A DNA stretch of 15,198 nt. It comes from Mariprofundaceae bacterium (GTDB lineage: Bacteria > Pseudomonadota > Zetaproteobacteria > Mariprofundales > Mariprofundaceae). The notes beneath the pieces were generated by a model, which ran no database searches, was not told where the DNA came from, and saw only the letters and a list, made by a program, of their open reading frames with translations. The position numbers and the translations under genes were made by a program. Positions 1 to 6,817 of the stretch are shown piece by piece. Positions within the stretch are counted from its first letter, which is position 1. Every line of letters begins with the position of its first letter. The DNA is taken from contig JALVTX010000312.1 of assembly GCA_027035825.1 (NCBI GenBank), positions 1-15,198 of the forward strand. Direction: 5' to 3'.

Positions 1-320
1 CCCAGGCCCGCGAACTCGCGCAGCGTGGCCGGAATCAGGATGCGTCCCTGCTTGTCCGGCGCACAGGTCACGGCCGGGCTGACGACGAATCGCTCGTAGG
101 CGCGGCGGTAGGGGTCGTTGACGTCCAAGTCGCGCACGACGGAAAGCACGTCGCGCTCCCATTCGCGCGGTGGATAGGCCCGCAGGCAGCCGTCGTAATC
201 GCGGGTGAGCACCACCTGCTCGCCGCCGTAGCGCTCGCGCAGGCTTTCGCGGAAGGCGGCGGGGACGTTGACGCGTCCCTTCTCGTCCATCGTGTTTCGG
301 TACTCGCCCGGAAAAAACAT
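1..320 (-). CDS. mraZ: MraZ transcriptional regulator, 5' part (cut by window edge)
   Basis: MraZ is a DNA-binding protein of the AbrB/MraZ fold that usually heads the division and cell wall (dcw) cluster and represses its own promoter. About 106 N-terminal residues are present of a usual 145-150; the rest lies left of the window. Two family repeats are visible: DEKGRVNVPAAFR at about residues 12-24 and DKQGRILIPATLR at about 89-101, the two DxxGR half-sites. The ATG at 318-320 gives the standard short N-terminus (MFFPGEYRNT). Its Shine-Dalgarno is poor: a GGAGG lies 13 nt upstream. Phased GTGGG repeats upstream support autoregulation. By synteny rsmH and ftsL should follow to the left, but they are not visible. 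Confidence 0.93.
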   Translation of the reverse strand, partial: MFFPGEYRNTMDEKGRVNVPAAFRESLRERYGGEQVVLTRDYDGCLRAYPPREWERDVLSVVRDLDVNDPYRRAYERFVVSPAVTCAPDKQGRILIPATLREFAGL

Positions 321-380
321 TGCGCTCGGAAGTCCTCCCCGCCGCGTGGGTTCGGGCCCTGATCCGCCATGGAACACTTA

Positions 381-414
381 CCCACATTTACCCACTTTGC
401 GCCAATATTGCCCA
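381..414 (-). promoter_or_regulatory. MraZ box: 10-bp-phased TGGG operator array upstream of mraZ
   Basis: Read on the minus strand, TGGG tetramers start every 10 bp: two perfect GTGGG-N5-GTGGG units (CCCAC on the plus strand at 381-385 and 391-395), a degenerate TGGC (401-404) and a further TGGG (411-414). GTGGG repeats with 5-bp spacers are the known MraZ recognition pattern. The array lies 60-95 bp upstream of the mraZ ATG, where it would overlap the promoter. No clear -10/-35 pair could be fixed inside it. Confidence 0.72.
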
Positions 415-533
415 TGATTCGACCCATGTCAACCCGCGCCAGCCCCGAACGGGCGGCAAGTGCGTCAATCCGGCACAGCCGGAAAGCCGGCGCGGCGGCC
501 GGATTTCGCTGCAATGAAGAAGGAAACCGGAGC

Positions 534-548
534 GTGGGGAAAGGTGGG
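534..548 (+). promoter_or_regulatory. Second GTGGG-N5-GTGGG pair, opposite orientation
   Basis: The plus strand carries GTGGG at 534-538 and 544-548 with exactly 5 bp between, which matches the MraZ half-site spacing but points away from mraZ. It sits about 120 bp from the main array and 12 bp from the inverted-repeat element at 561. A match of this length in GC-rich DNA could be chance, so the role is uncertain. Confidence 0.35.
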
Positions 549-560
549 GAGGAGAGCCCG

Positions 561-844
561 GGGCATCTCTGAACAACCCGCCATAAGCCGCGTTGTGCGC
601 CAATCGCGATGATCGCAAGGAAGGCGACGAAGGTCGTGGCCGCAGCCACGAAGCCAAGGAGCCTGACGCCGCGAGGGCGCGATTGGGGCGCAACCCTTCG
701 GGACAGGGCCTTGCGTGCGGTCTGCGGCGTTGCTCGACTTGCGCATGGAACCACCATGCGCCGCGCCTCGCGCCTTGCGATTGTTCCCCACAAGCATCCC
801 GCAAGGCCGCTGTCGCGGCCATGCCGGATTGTTCAGAGATGCCC
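561..844. mobile_element. MITE-like element with 16-bp terminal inverted repeats
   Basis: The sequence GGGCATCTCTGAACAA at 561-576 recurs as a perfect reverse complement at 829-844, and the match extends four bases inward with one mismatch. The 284-bp unit contains no transposase frame but has internal dyads: 741-748 with 754-761 (8-bp stem, 5-nt loop), 635-640 with 645-650, 612-620 with 773-781, and an imperfect 592-607 with 679-694. A short non-coding unit with such ends is what a miniature inverted-repeat transposable element looks like. The right end includes the last base of the kdsB stop codon. No target-site duplication is visible, so the mobile origin is inferred. It could instead be a structured intergenic repeat. 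Confidence 0.55.
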
Positions 845-1584
845 TACTGCGCGTCGAGCAGCGCCTCGGCGCGACGCAAATCCTCGGGCGTGTCGATGCC
901 GATGCAGTGGAAGTCGCCCACCCGCACGGCGATGCGATGGCCGTGATGCAGCGCCCGCAACTGCTCCAAATGCTCGGCCCGCTCCAGCGGCGCAGGCGGC
1001 AACGAGGCATAGCGCATCAGGAAATCGCGGCGATAGGCATAGAGCCCCACATGCTGCAAGGGCGTAATCGCCGACTCGTCGCGGAGGAAGGGAATTGGCG
1101 CGCGACTGAAATAGAGTGCATGACCGCGCGCATCGCGCACCACCTTGACGACGTTCGCATCCTGAAGATCGAACTCGTCGCGGATGGGATGCGCCAGCGT
1201 GGCCATCGGCAGATCGGGCTCGGCATCGAACGGTTCCAGCACAGCGCGGATGGCCGCCGGATCAATCAGCGGCTCGTCGCCTTGCACGTTGACGACGATG
1301 TCGGCCTCCATGTCCGCGCAGGCCTCGGCCAGCCGCTCGGCGCCGCTGGCATGATCGGCGCGCGTCATCCGGGCCTCCGCCCCCGCCTCGCGCGCCGCCT
1401 GGGCGATGCGCTCGTCATCCGTGGCCACGAACACCGGCCCGACCCCGGCAGAGCGCGCCCGCTCGACCACATGGGCGATCATCGGCCGCCCGGCCAGCAT
1501 CGCCAGCGGCTTGCCGGGAAAGCGGCTGGAGCCGAAACGGGCCGGAATGCCGACGACGACCTTCGCTGGCGCGCCTGCCTTCAT
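844..1584 (-). CDS. kdsB: 3-deoxy-manno-octulosonate cytidylyltransferase (CMP-Kdo synthetase)
   Basis: KdsB activates Kdo with CTP to CMP-Kdo in the cytoplasm, the step before Kdo is added to lipid A. The 246-residue protein has the usual length and the family landmarks: IPARFGSSRFPGKPL at 13-27 (nucleotide-binding loop), VATDD at 53-57, NVQGDEPL at 99-106, and GIDTPEDL near the C-terminus. The ATG at 1582-1584 overlaps the rfaE1 stop by 4 bp (ATGA), so the two are probably translationally coupled. It is the last gene of the long leftward unit. The inverted-repeat element begins at its TAG stop without truncating it. A longer open frame extends upstream but only reads rfaE1 in another frame. 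Confidence 0.96.
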   Translation of the reverse strand: MKAGAPAKVVVGIPARFGSSRFPGKPLAMLAGRPMIAHVVERARSAGVGPVFVATDDERIAQAAREAGAEARMTRADHASGAERLAEACADMEADIVVNVQGDEPLIDPAAIRAVLEPFDAEPDLPMATLAHPIRDEFDLQDANVVKVVRDARGHALYFSRAPIPFLRDESAITPLQHVGLYAYRRDFLMRYASLPPAPLERAEHLEQLRALHHGHRIAVRVGDFHCIGIDTPEDLRRAEALLDAQ

Positions 1585-2501
1585 TGATGCGCCTGAATCT
1601 CTTCCCAGGTCGCGGTGGCCGTGCCCACCTTGCCGACCACGACGCCGGCGGCGCGGTTGGCGGCGCGGGCGGCCGCGAGCGCATCGTCGCCGCGCGCCAG
1701 GCAGGCGGTGAACACGGCGATCACCGTGTCTCCCGCGCCGGTCACGTCGAAGACGTCGCGCGCCGCCGTCGGGATGTGGTGGCAGCGCTCGCCGTCGAAC
1801 AGCGTCATCCCCCGCTCCGAGCGCGTGATGAGCGCATATCGCAGTTCCAGTTCGTCGGCCAGCCGGCAAGCCATGCGCTCCACGTGCGCATCCTCGTTGA
1901 CGGCCTCCATGCCGGTCATCGCCGCCGCCTCCGCCAGGTTCGGCGTCACCACCGTGGCGCCGCGGTAGGCGGCCGTGTGCTCGGGCTTGGGATCCACCGC
2001 GACGATCTTGCCCGCCAGCCTCGGCATCAGCTCCGCCAGCCACTCGGGCGTCATCACGCCCTTGCCGTAGTCGGAGAGAATCACCGCCTCCGCCTCGTCC
2101 AGCCTCGCCAGAATCCCCCGCATCAATGCCGCGTGCGTATCCGGATGCGCCGGATGCAGCCACTCGCGGTCGTAGCGCACCACCTGCTGGTGGCGGGCGA
2201 TAATGCGCGTCTTGATGCCGGTGGGGCGGTCGTTCTTTTTGACCTGGACGCCCGAGGCGTCGGAGTCCAGCTCGCCCAGCCGCCCAAGCACCCAGCGGCC
2301 GGGTTCGTCGTCGCCGACCATGCCGAACATCGCCGAGGGCACTCCGATCGCATGCAGGTTTCGCACCACGTTGGCCGAGCCGCCGAGCCGCCGGTCGATC
2401 CGCTCCACATGCACCACCGGCACTGGCGCTTCCGGAGAGATGCGCGACACATCGCCCCAGACGAATTCATCCACGATGATGTCGCCAACGACCAGAATCA
2501 T
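1581..2501 (-). CDS. rfaE1: D-glycero-beta-D-manno-heptose-7-phosphate kinase (RfaE1/HldE kinase domain)
   Basis: This PfkB/ribokinase-family enzyme phosphorylates heptose-7-phosphate at C1 in ADP-heptose synthesis for LPS inner core. The 306 residues begin directly with the kinase fold (VVGDIIVDEFVWGDV), have the glycine-rich RRLGGSANVVRNL at about 38-49, and end with the signature DVTGAGDT at 252-259, where D258 is the expected catalytic base. Only the kinase half of E. coli HldE is present; there is no cytidylyltransferase domain, so a separate rfaE2/hldC is expected elsewhere. The start overlaps the wecE stop by 4 bp and the stop overlaps the kdsB start by 4 bp, which ties heptose and Kdo activation together. 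The symbol hldA would also be acceptable. Confidence 0.92.
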   Translation of the reverse strand: MILVVGDIIVDEFVWGDVSRISPEAPVPVVHVERIDRRLGGSANVVRNLHAIGVPSAMFGMVGDDEPGRWVLGRLGELDSDASGVQVKKNDRPTGIKTRIIARHQQVVRYDREWLHPAHPDTHAALMRGILARLDEAEAVILSDYGKGVMTPEWLAELMPRLAGKIVAVDPKPEHTAAYRGATVVTPNLAEAAAMTGMEAVNEDAHVERMACRLADELELRYALITRSERGMTLFDGERCHHIPTAARDVFDVTGAGDTVIAVFTACLARGDDALAAARAANRAAGVVVGKVGTATATWEEIQAHQ

Positions 2502-3673
2502 GACGCTCCCGCCTCTTGCCTCTCGTATTCATGCCCGAGCCGCCTGAAGACGGACTCGACAATCCTCGCCTGATGCGGCTCCACGCCCGGCCACAACGGA
2601 AGCCGCACGATTCGCGCGGCGACATCGTCCGTGTGCCGCATGTCGCCATGCACGCGCCCGAACCTGCAGCCCGCGGGCGCATCGTGCAGCGGCACGTAGT
2701 GGAACACCGCGTGGATGCCATCCTCTCTCAGGCCAGCGAGCAACGCATCACGCGCGTCGCCGGACTCGAGCAACAGATAATACATGTGCGCGTTGCCCGC
2801 GCACCCCTCGGGCACAACCGGCCGCCGGAGAACTCCGGCCCGTTCCAGCGTCTCAAAGGCATCGTGATAGCGCCGCCAGATGGCAAGCCTGCGCCGGGTA
2901 ATGGCCTCGGCCTCCTCCAGCTGGGCATAGAGAAAGGCCGCCACCAGCTCGCCCGGCAGAAAGGACGAGCCCACGTCCATCCATGTGTACTTGTCCACCT
3001 CGCCGCGAAAGAAGCTGCCGCGATTGGTGCCCTTCTCCCACAAAATTTCCGCTCGCGCGGCAAACCGTTCATCATTGACCAGGAGCGCGCCGCCTTCGCC
3101 GGAAATCACGTTCTTGGTCTCATGAAAGCTGAACGCCCCAAGGTGTCCGATGCTGCCCAGCGCTCGCCCCCGCCAGCTTGAAAGCACTCCCTGCGCCGCA
3201 TCCTCGATCACGATGAGTCCGCGCCGCCCGGCAATATCCATGATGACATCCATGTCGCATGCCACGCCAGCATAATGCACCACGCAGATGGCGCGCGTGC
3301 GCCCGGTGATGGCGGCCTCGATCAGGGCCTCGTTCATGTTCAACGTATCGGGGCGGATATCCACGAACACCGGCGTTGCCCCGCGCAACACGAAGGCGTT
3401 CGCCGTGGACACGAACGTGAACGACGGCATGATGACCTCGTCGCCGGGACGTAAATCCAACAACAACGCCGCCATCTCCAGCGCCGCCGTGCAGGAATGC
3501 GTAAGCAAGGCCTTTCTGCAACCCGTTCGGGCCTCGATCCAGGACTGGCAGCGATGCGTGAAGGGGCCGTTTCCGGCAAGTTGCCCGCCGGCATGGGCCT
3601 GACGGATATAATCCAGTTCCCTGCCGGTCATGAATGGCCGGTTGAACGGAACCGCTTCCCTTTCTTCGCTCAC
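2498..3673 (-). CDS. wecE: TDP-4-amino-4,6-dideoxygalactose transaminase (WecE/RffA-type, DegT family)
   Basis: This PLP enzyme of the DegT/DnrJ/EryC1 aminotransferase family matches WecE closely from memory. Shared stretches include PGDEVIMPSFTFVSTANAFV, VHYAGVACDMD and FFRGEVDKYTW. WecE aminates TDP-4-keto-6-deoxyglucose to TDP-Fuc4N. The PLP lysine is K187 in SFHETKN. A GTG start at 3671-3673 is chosen: GAGG lies 7 nt upstream, the GTGA overlaps the stop of the GT39 gene, and the resulting 391 residues begin just before the conserved PFNRPF. The longer frame to 3730 would overlap the neighbour by 61 bp. Its place between a glycosyltransferase and LPS genes suggests an amino sugar for surface glycan. 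No rmlA/rmlB is in the window to supply the substrate. Confidence 0.92.
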   Translation of the reverse strand: MSEEREAVPFNRPFMTGRELDYIRQAHAGGQLAGNGPFTHRCQSWIEARTGCRKALLTHSCTAALEMAALLLDLRPGDEVIMPSFTFVSTANAFVLRGATPVFVDIRPDTLNMNEALIEAAITGRTRAICVVHYAGVACDMDVIMDIAGRRGLIVIEDAAQGVLSSWRGRALGSIGHLGAFSFHETKNVISGEGGALLVNDERFAARAEILWEKGTNRGSFFRGEVDKYTWMDVGSSFLPGELVAAFLYAQLEEAEAITRRRLAIWRRYHDAFETLERAGVLRRPVVPEGCAGNAHMYYLLLESGDARDALLAGLREDGIHAVFHYVPLHDAPAGCRFGRVHGDMRHTDDVAARIVRLPLWPGVEPHQARIVESVFRRLGHEYERQEAGAS

Positions 3674-5076
3674 TGCCGCGCCTCGCCCGGCTGATAGTAA
3701 AGGTAAACGTGGCTGCCGCGCACGACCCAAGTGCGCACAAGCTTCCCCAGGGCTGGCGTCTCCGCCTCGGCCAGCACGAACCCGCGCTGGCCGCGCCGGT
3801 TCCAGTAGATGGGAGGCTTGTCGCGACGCCAGACATCAATGTAGGCCGCAATGGCCAGGCCCGTAGCCACATCGTTCTCGGTCATCAGTGGCTCATCACC
3901 CACGGTTGCCATGATCTCGTGCGCCACCTGGCGCACGTCATGGTGAGGTCGCCAGTCCTTGAGCCACGGCAGGGCCGCCAGGCTGTAGGGAACCTTCAAC
4001 GCAACGACCAGCGCCATCAGCCGCACAGCCTGGCGCAGCCTGTCCGCGCCCAGTTGCAGCACAAGCCCCGTCAGCAGCAGCGAGACGGGGCCATACAATG
4101 GCACCAGATAGCGCGGCGATCCCCCGGCCGAAAGCCAGATCGGCAAAAAACCACCCAGAACCATGAGCGCCAGCGCCATCACGGGGCCATTCAAACGGAA
4201 CCGTTCTTTTCCGCGAAGCCACAGCCATGCCACGAACAGGCTGATGGGCAAGGCACGGAAAACGAAGATAAACGGGAACGTCGTCCAATGTTTAAGGTAA
4301 TCCCACAAGCTGAAGCCCGCGAAATTGCGCCAGGCATCCGCCAGCGTCGTTATAGCCGTATTTTCGCCCGCCGGGACCACCCACCATTGCCAGAGCGCGG
4401 GCGCGCTCAGCGCCGCCAGCCCCCCCATCACAAACCACCACCGCCACAAGAGCGACCAGCGCCGCAAACGCCACATCAGCACCAGCCCGGCCACGCCCCA
4501 GAAATAATAGGCCGTGATGTTCTTCGTCATGAACGCCAGCGAGACGCACAGCACGGAGAGCAAAAACCATCCCGGATGCTCCTGCTGCATGGCGTGCCAG
4601 AGCAAGACAATGGCGGCAAAAATGAACATGCCGAACATCGCGTCCACATACCCCAGCCAGCCATACCAGAAAGCCACCTCGCCCGTGGTCAGGTAAACCA
4701 GCGCTCCCAGCCAGCCCGCGTTCGGATGGCGCTCCCCATAGAGCCAGGCCGCACCCCACCCCGCCACGCAGGCGCCGCACCAAGTGGAAACCACCGAAAC
4801 CAGGCGAATGGCGATATCCACATGCTGCCATCCGATAGCCTCGCACAAGAGAATGACCGGCCAGTGCCACAACGGGGAATGCGGCCACACGCCGCCATAA
4901 ATGGAGGGGTGCAGCCAGTCATGGCGGTAGAACATCTCGTAGCTCTTGAGCGCCATGAGGCCTTCTTCGCCAATAAACTGCATTACCGGCAGCGGGAGCA
5001 ACATAAACAAACCGGCAAATGCCACAAGCCACCTGATATTCATTATGCCAAGTCGATATCGCGCTTTAGACATCAT
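3670..5076 (-). CDS. GT39-like (ArnT/PMT-type) integral membrane glycosyltransferase
   Basis: The 468-residue protein is strongly hydrophobic with roughly ten or more predicted membrane spans, for example residues about 11-31, 63-83, 110-130 and 136-165. After the first span comes an acidic loop (FIGEEGLMALKSYEMFYRHDWL) and then PSIYGGVWPHSPLWHWPV, the layout of ArnT and other GT39 enzymes, which use undecaprenyl-phosphate sugars on the periplasmic face. It is shorter than ArnT (about 550). The acceptor cannot be read from sequence; lipid A, core sugar or protein are all possible. The ATG at 5074-5076 overlaps the acetyltransferase stop by 4 bp; the next codon is also ATG. The stop overlaps the wecE GTG start. 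Confidence 0.78.
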   Translation of the reverse strand: MMSKARYRLGIMNIRWLVAFAGLFMLLPLPVMQFIGEEGLMALKSYEMFYRHDWLHPSIYGGVWPHSPLWHWPVILLCEAIGWQHVDIAIRLVSVVSTWCGACVAGWGAAWLYGERHPNAGWLGALVYLTTGEVAFWYGWLGYVDAMFGMFIFAAIVLLWHAMQQEHPGWFLLSVLCVSLAFMTKNITAYYFWGVAGLVLMWRLRRWSLLWRWWFVMGGLAALSAPALWQWWVVPAGENTAITTLADAWRNFAGFSLWDYLKHWTTFPFIFVFRALPISLFVAWLWLRGKERFRLNGPVMALALMVLGGFLPIWLSAGGSPRYLVPLYGPVSLLLTGLVLQLGADRLRQAVRLMALVVALKVPYSLAALPWLKDWRPHHDVRQVAHEIMATVGDEPLMTENDVATGLAIAAYIDVWRRDKPPIYWNRRGQRGFVLAEAETPALGKLVRTWVVRGSHVYLYYQPGEARQ

Positions 5077-5846
5077 GGCCGCCAACAGTGAAACGTGTAT
5101 TGAACGTCCCTGAACTTGAACCCCAACCGGGAATACAGATTGAGCACTGGGGCATTGTTTAATGAAATCAGCGTGCTGACATGCTGCATGCCAGCATCGA
5201 GCATCTCCCTTAATGATGAGAGCCAAAGGTATTCGCCCAGACCTGACCTCACATATTTCTTCGAAAACCCTGCCAAGATCAGCTTATCCTTCTTTCGCGC
5301 CATAAACCCCCCAGGCTCGCCATTCACCAAGAGCAAGTCGAAACGCACTTGCTCATCCTGTAATAAATCGCCAACCCAGAAAGCAAACCTGCGACTTGCC
5401 AGCCCGGCAGGGCATCGAAAGTCCATATGAAAGCGGTCATCACTGAAAGATTGTTCGGCCATGCCTACAATCGTATCCCGCTTTTTGTTCGCATCACACC
5501 GATCAAGCGAGACAAACTGAACATCCGATTCTCTGAATCGCCTCGGAAGAAACCGAAAAGGCGTTTCCAAGAATGCCCGCAAGACTGGATTATCGCTGAG
5601 ATTGGCAACAGGGCTCAGAACACCCTCGACAACATAAAACCGGCACGCCTGAAGAACCGGAATCGCGGACATGCTTTTCTTGGGAACTCGCGCAGAAACA
5701 AAAATAGCCCCATATTTTCTGATTCGGCCCTTGATCTGATCCTCCAAAATATCCTCGCTAAGCGAGGAAAGGCAAGAAGCGTTCAGCGCAAACGCTTTCC
5801 TCCCCAATGCCCGGTCTTCCCATGGCGTCTCAACAATTATGTCCAT
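5073..5846 (-). CDS. GNAT acetyltransferase, WecD-like (probable TDP-Fuc4N acetyltransferase)
   Basis: The 257-residue protein ends in a GNAT fold: an acetyl-CoA loop around YVRSGLGEYL (198-207) and the late motif NAPVLNLYSRLGF (231-243), followed by a final strand. The stretch SFSDDRFHMDFRCPAGLASR at about 133-152 resembles the E. coli WecD segment with SRF and ASGRF, recalled from memory. WecD acetylates TDP-Fuc4N, the product of WecE, and wecE lies one gene downstream, so a WecD role is a good inference. The ATG at 5844-5846 is 2 bp from the upstream stop and has AAGGA 9 nt upstream. Base composition is clearly more AT-rich than in the flanking housekeeping genes. Another N-acyl donor or amino sugar remains possible. 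Confidence 0.68.
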   Translation of the reverse strand: MDIIVETPWEDRALGRKAFALNASCLSSLSEDILEDQIKGRIRKYGAIFVSARVPKKSMSAIPVLQACRFYVVEGVLSPVANLSDNPVLRAFLETPFRFLPRRFRESDVQFVSLDRCDANKKRDTIVGMAEQSFSDDRFHMDFRCPAGLASRRFAFWVGDLLQDEQVRFDLLLVNGEPGGFMARKKDKLILAGFSKKYVRSGLGEYLWLSSLREMLDAGMQHVSTLISLNNAPVLNLYSRLGFKFRDVQYTFHCWRP

Positions 5847-5848
5847 TA

Positions 5849-6778
5849 TCAGAATTCCTTGAAGGTTGTCTGGCGAACAATATAAAGAGGCCTCTTTTTT
5901 GCCTCATCAAATGTTTTTCCGAGATAAATACCAATCACTCCCAGATTCGCGATTATTACGCCACCAAGAAAATAAATTGAAACTATCAAACTACTCCAAC
6001 CCATGATTGGAACATCATAGAACAGCGCATACAGAAGCAGGACAACACCAGCGAGAAGCGCCATAAGGGAAATCCCGAAACCAACCTGCACCGACAATCT
6101 AAGGGGTTTGTCGGAATATGCGATAACCGTATCTATGGCAAGAGCCATCAACTTGCGGAAGGTGTAAGAAGTTTCTCCTGCGAGACGTTCACCATGCTCA
6201 ACATCAATGGCGGCCTTTGAAAACCCCAGCCATTCAACCATCCCCGGGAAGAATCGGAGGTTCTCTCGCATGCGCTTACAGTTTTCAACAACCTTCCTGG
6301 AAAGAATACGGAAATTTCCAACGCTGGGGTCATAATCCATATCTGTCAGATAGTTGAATACAATAAAGAATACTCTCGACATGAGCCGTTTCTCAAACTT
6401 GTCCCGGCGCTTCACGCGCCGAGCCAGCACCACGTCATAGCCCTCCCGCGCCTTGGCGTAGAGCCTCGGAATCTCCTCTGGCCTGTCCTGCAAATCGCAA
6501 TCCATCACCACCACCCAGTCGCCGGTGCAGTAATCCAGCCCCGCGGTGATGCCGTAGTGCTGGCCGAAATTGCGGGAAAACTGCAATCCCTTGACGCGGG
6601 CATCCCGGGCCGCGAGCTCTTGAATGATCTCCCACGAACGATCACCACCACAGTCCTCGACCATGATAATCTCGAAATCATCGGAAATGCTTTCCAGAGA
6701 CGCCACCAACCTGCGATACAGCTCATGGAGGCAGTCCTCGGCCTTGTAAACGGGAATGACGACGGAAATCAACGGCAT
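5849..6778 (-). CDS. GT2 family glycosyltransferase, ArnC/GtrB/DPM1-like, with two C-terminal membrane spans
   Basis: The 309-residue protein has an N-terminal GT-A domain starting ISVVIPVYKAED, a VEDCGGDRSW nucleotide-binding region at 40-49 and a metal-binding DCD at 93-95 within MDCDLQDRPEEIP. Two membrane helices follow at about 229-252 and 261-286. This is the architecture of polyprenyl-phosphate sugar synthases such as ArnC and GtrB, which load a sugar onto undecaprenyl phosphate at the inner face of the inner membrane. The GT39 gene two positions downstream is the expected user of that lipid-linked sugar. The start lacks a clear Shine-Dalgarno. Composition jumps inside the gene: 22/60 GC at 6301-6360 against 36/60 at 6481-6540. 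Confidence 0.85.
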   Translation of the reverse strand: MPLISVVIPVYKAEDCLHELYRRLVASLESISDDFEIIMVEDCGGDRSWEIIQELAARDARVKGLQFSRNFGQHYGITAGLDYCTGDWVVVMDCDLQDRPEEIPRLYAKAREGYDVVLARRVKRRDKFEKRLMSRVFFIVFNYLTDMDYDPSVGNFRILSRKVVENCKRMRENLRFFPGMVEWLGFSKAAIDVEHGERLAGETSYTFRKLMALAIDTVIAYSDKPLRLSVQVGFGISLMALLAGVVLLLYALFYDVPIMGWSSLIVSIYFLGGVIIANLGVIGIYLGKTFDEAKKRPLYIVRQTTFKEF

Positions 6779-6817
6779 GGGCGAAACGGTATCACAACAA
6801 TCATGGATTTCAGCACA

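Larger units (their letters stand above)
321..843. other. Gene-free stretch between kdsB and mraZ
   Basis: No credible coding sequence was found here. Open frames on both strands lack family resemblance and arise from high GC. The stretch holds the MraZ boxes (381-414 and perhaps 534-548) and the inverted-repeat element (561-844). Positions 415-533 show nothing recognisable beyond short GC-rich dyads. Confidence 0.7.

Noticed and set aside
68..793. 241-codon minus-strand open frame across mraZ and the inverted-repeat element, with a hydrophobic stretch
   Set aside because: It reads mraZ in the wrong frame and crosses the MraZ box and most of the repeat element; the hydrophobic patch is inside the MITE-like unit and no family resemblance was seen.
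844..2163. 439-codon frame suggesting a longer kdsB
   Set aside because: Residues before MKAGAPAKVV are low-complexity Gly/Arg/Ala from rfaE1 in another frame. The ATG at 1584 gives normal KdsB length and a 4-bp overlap.
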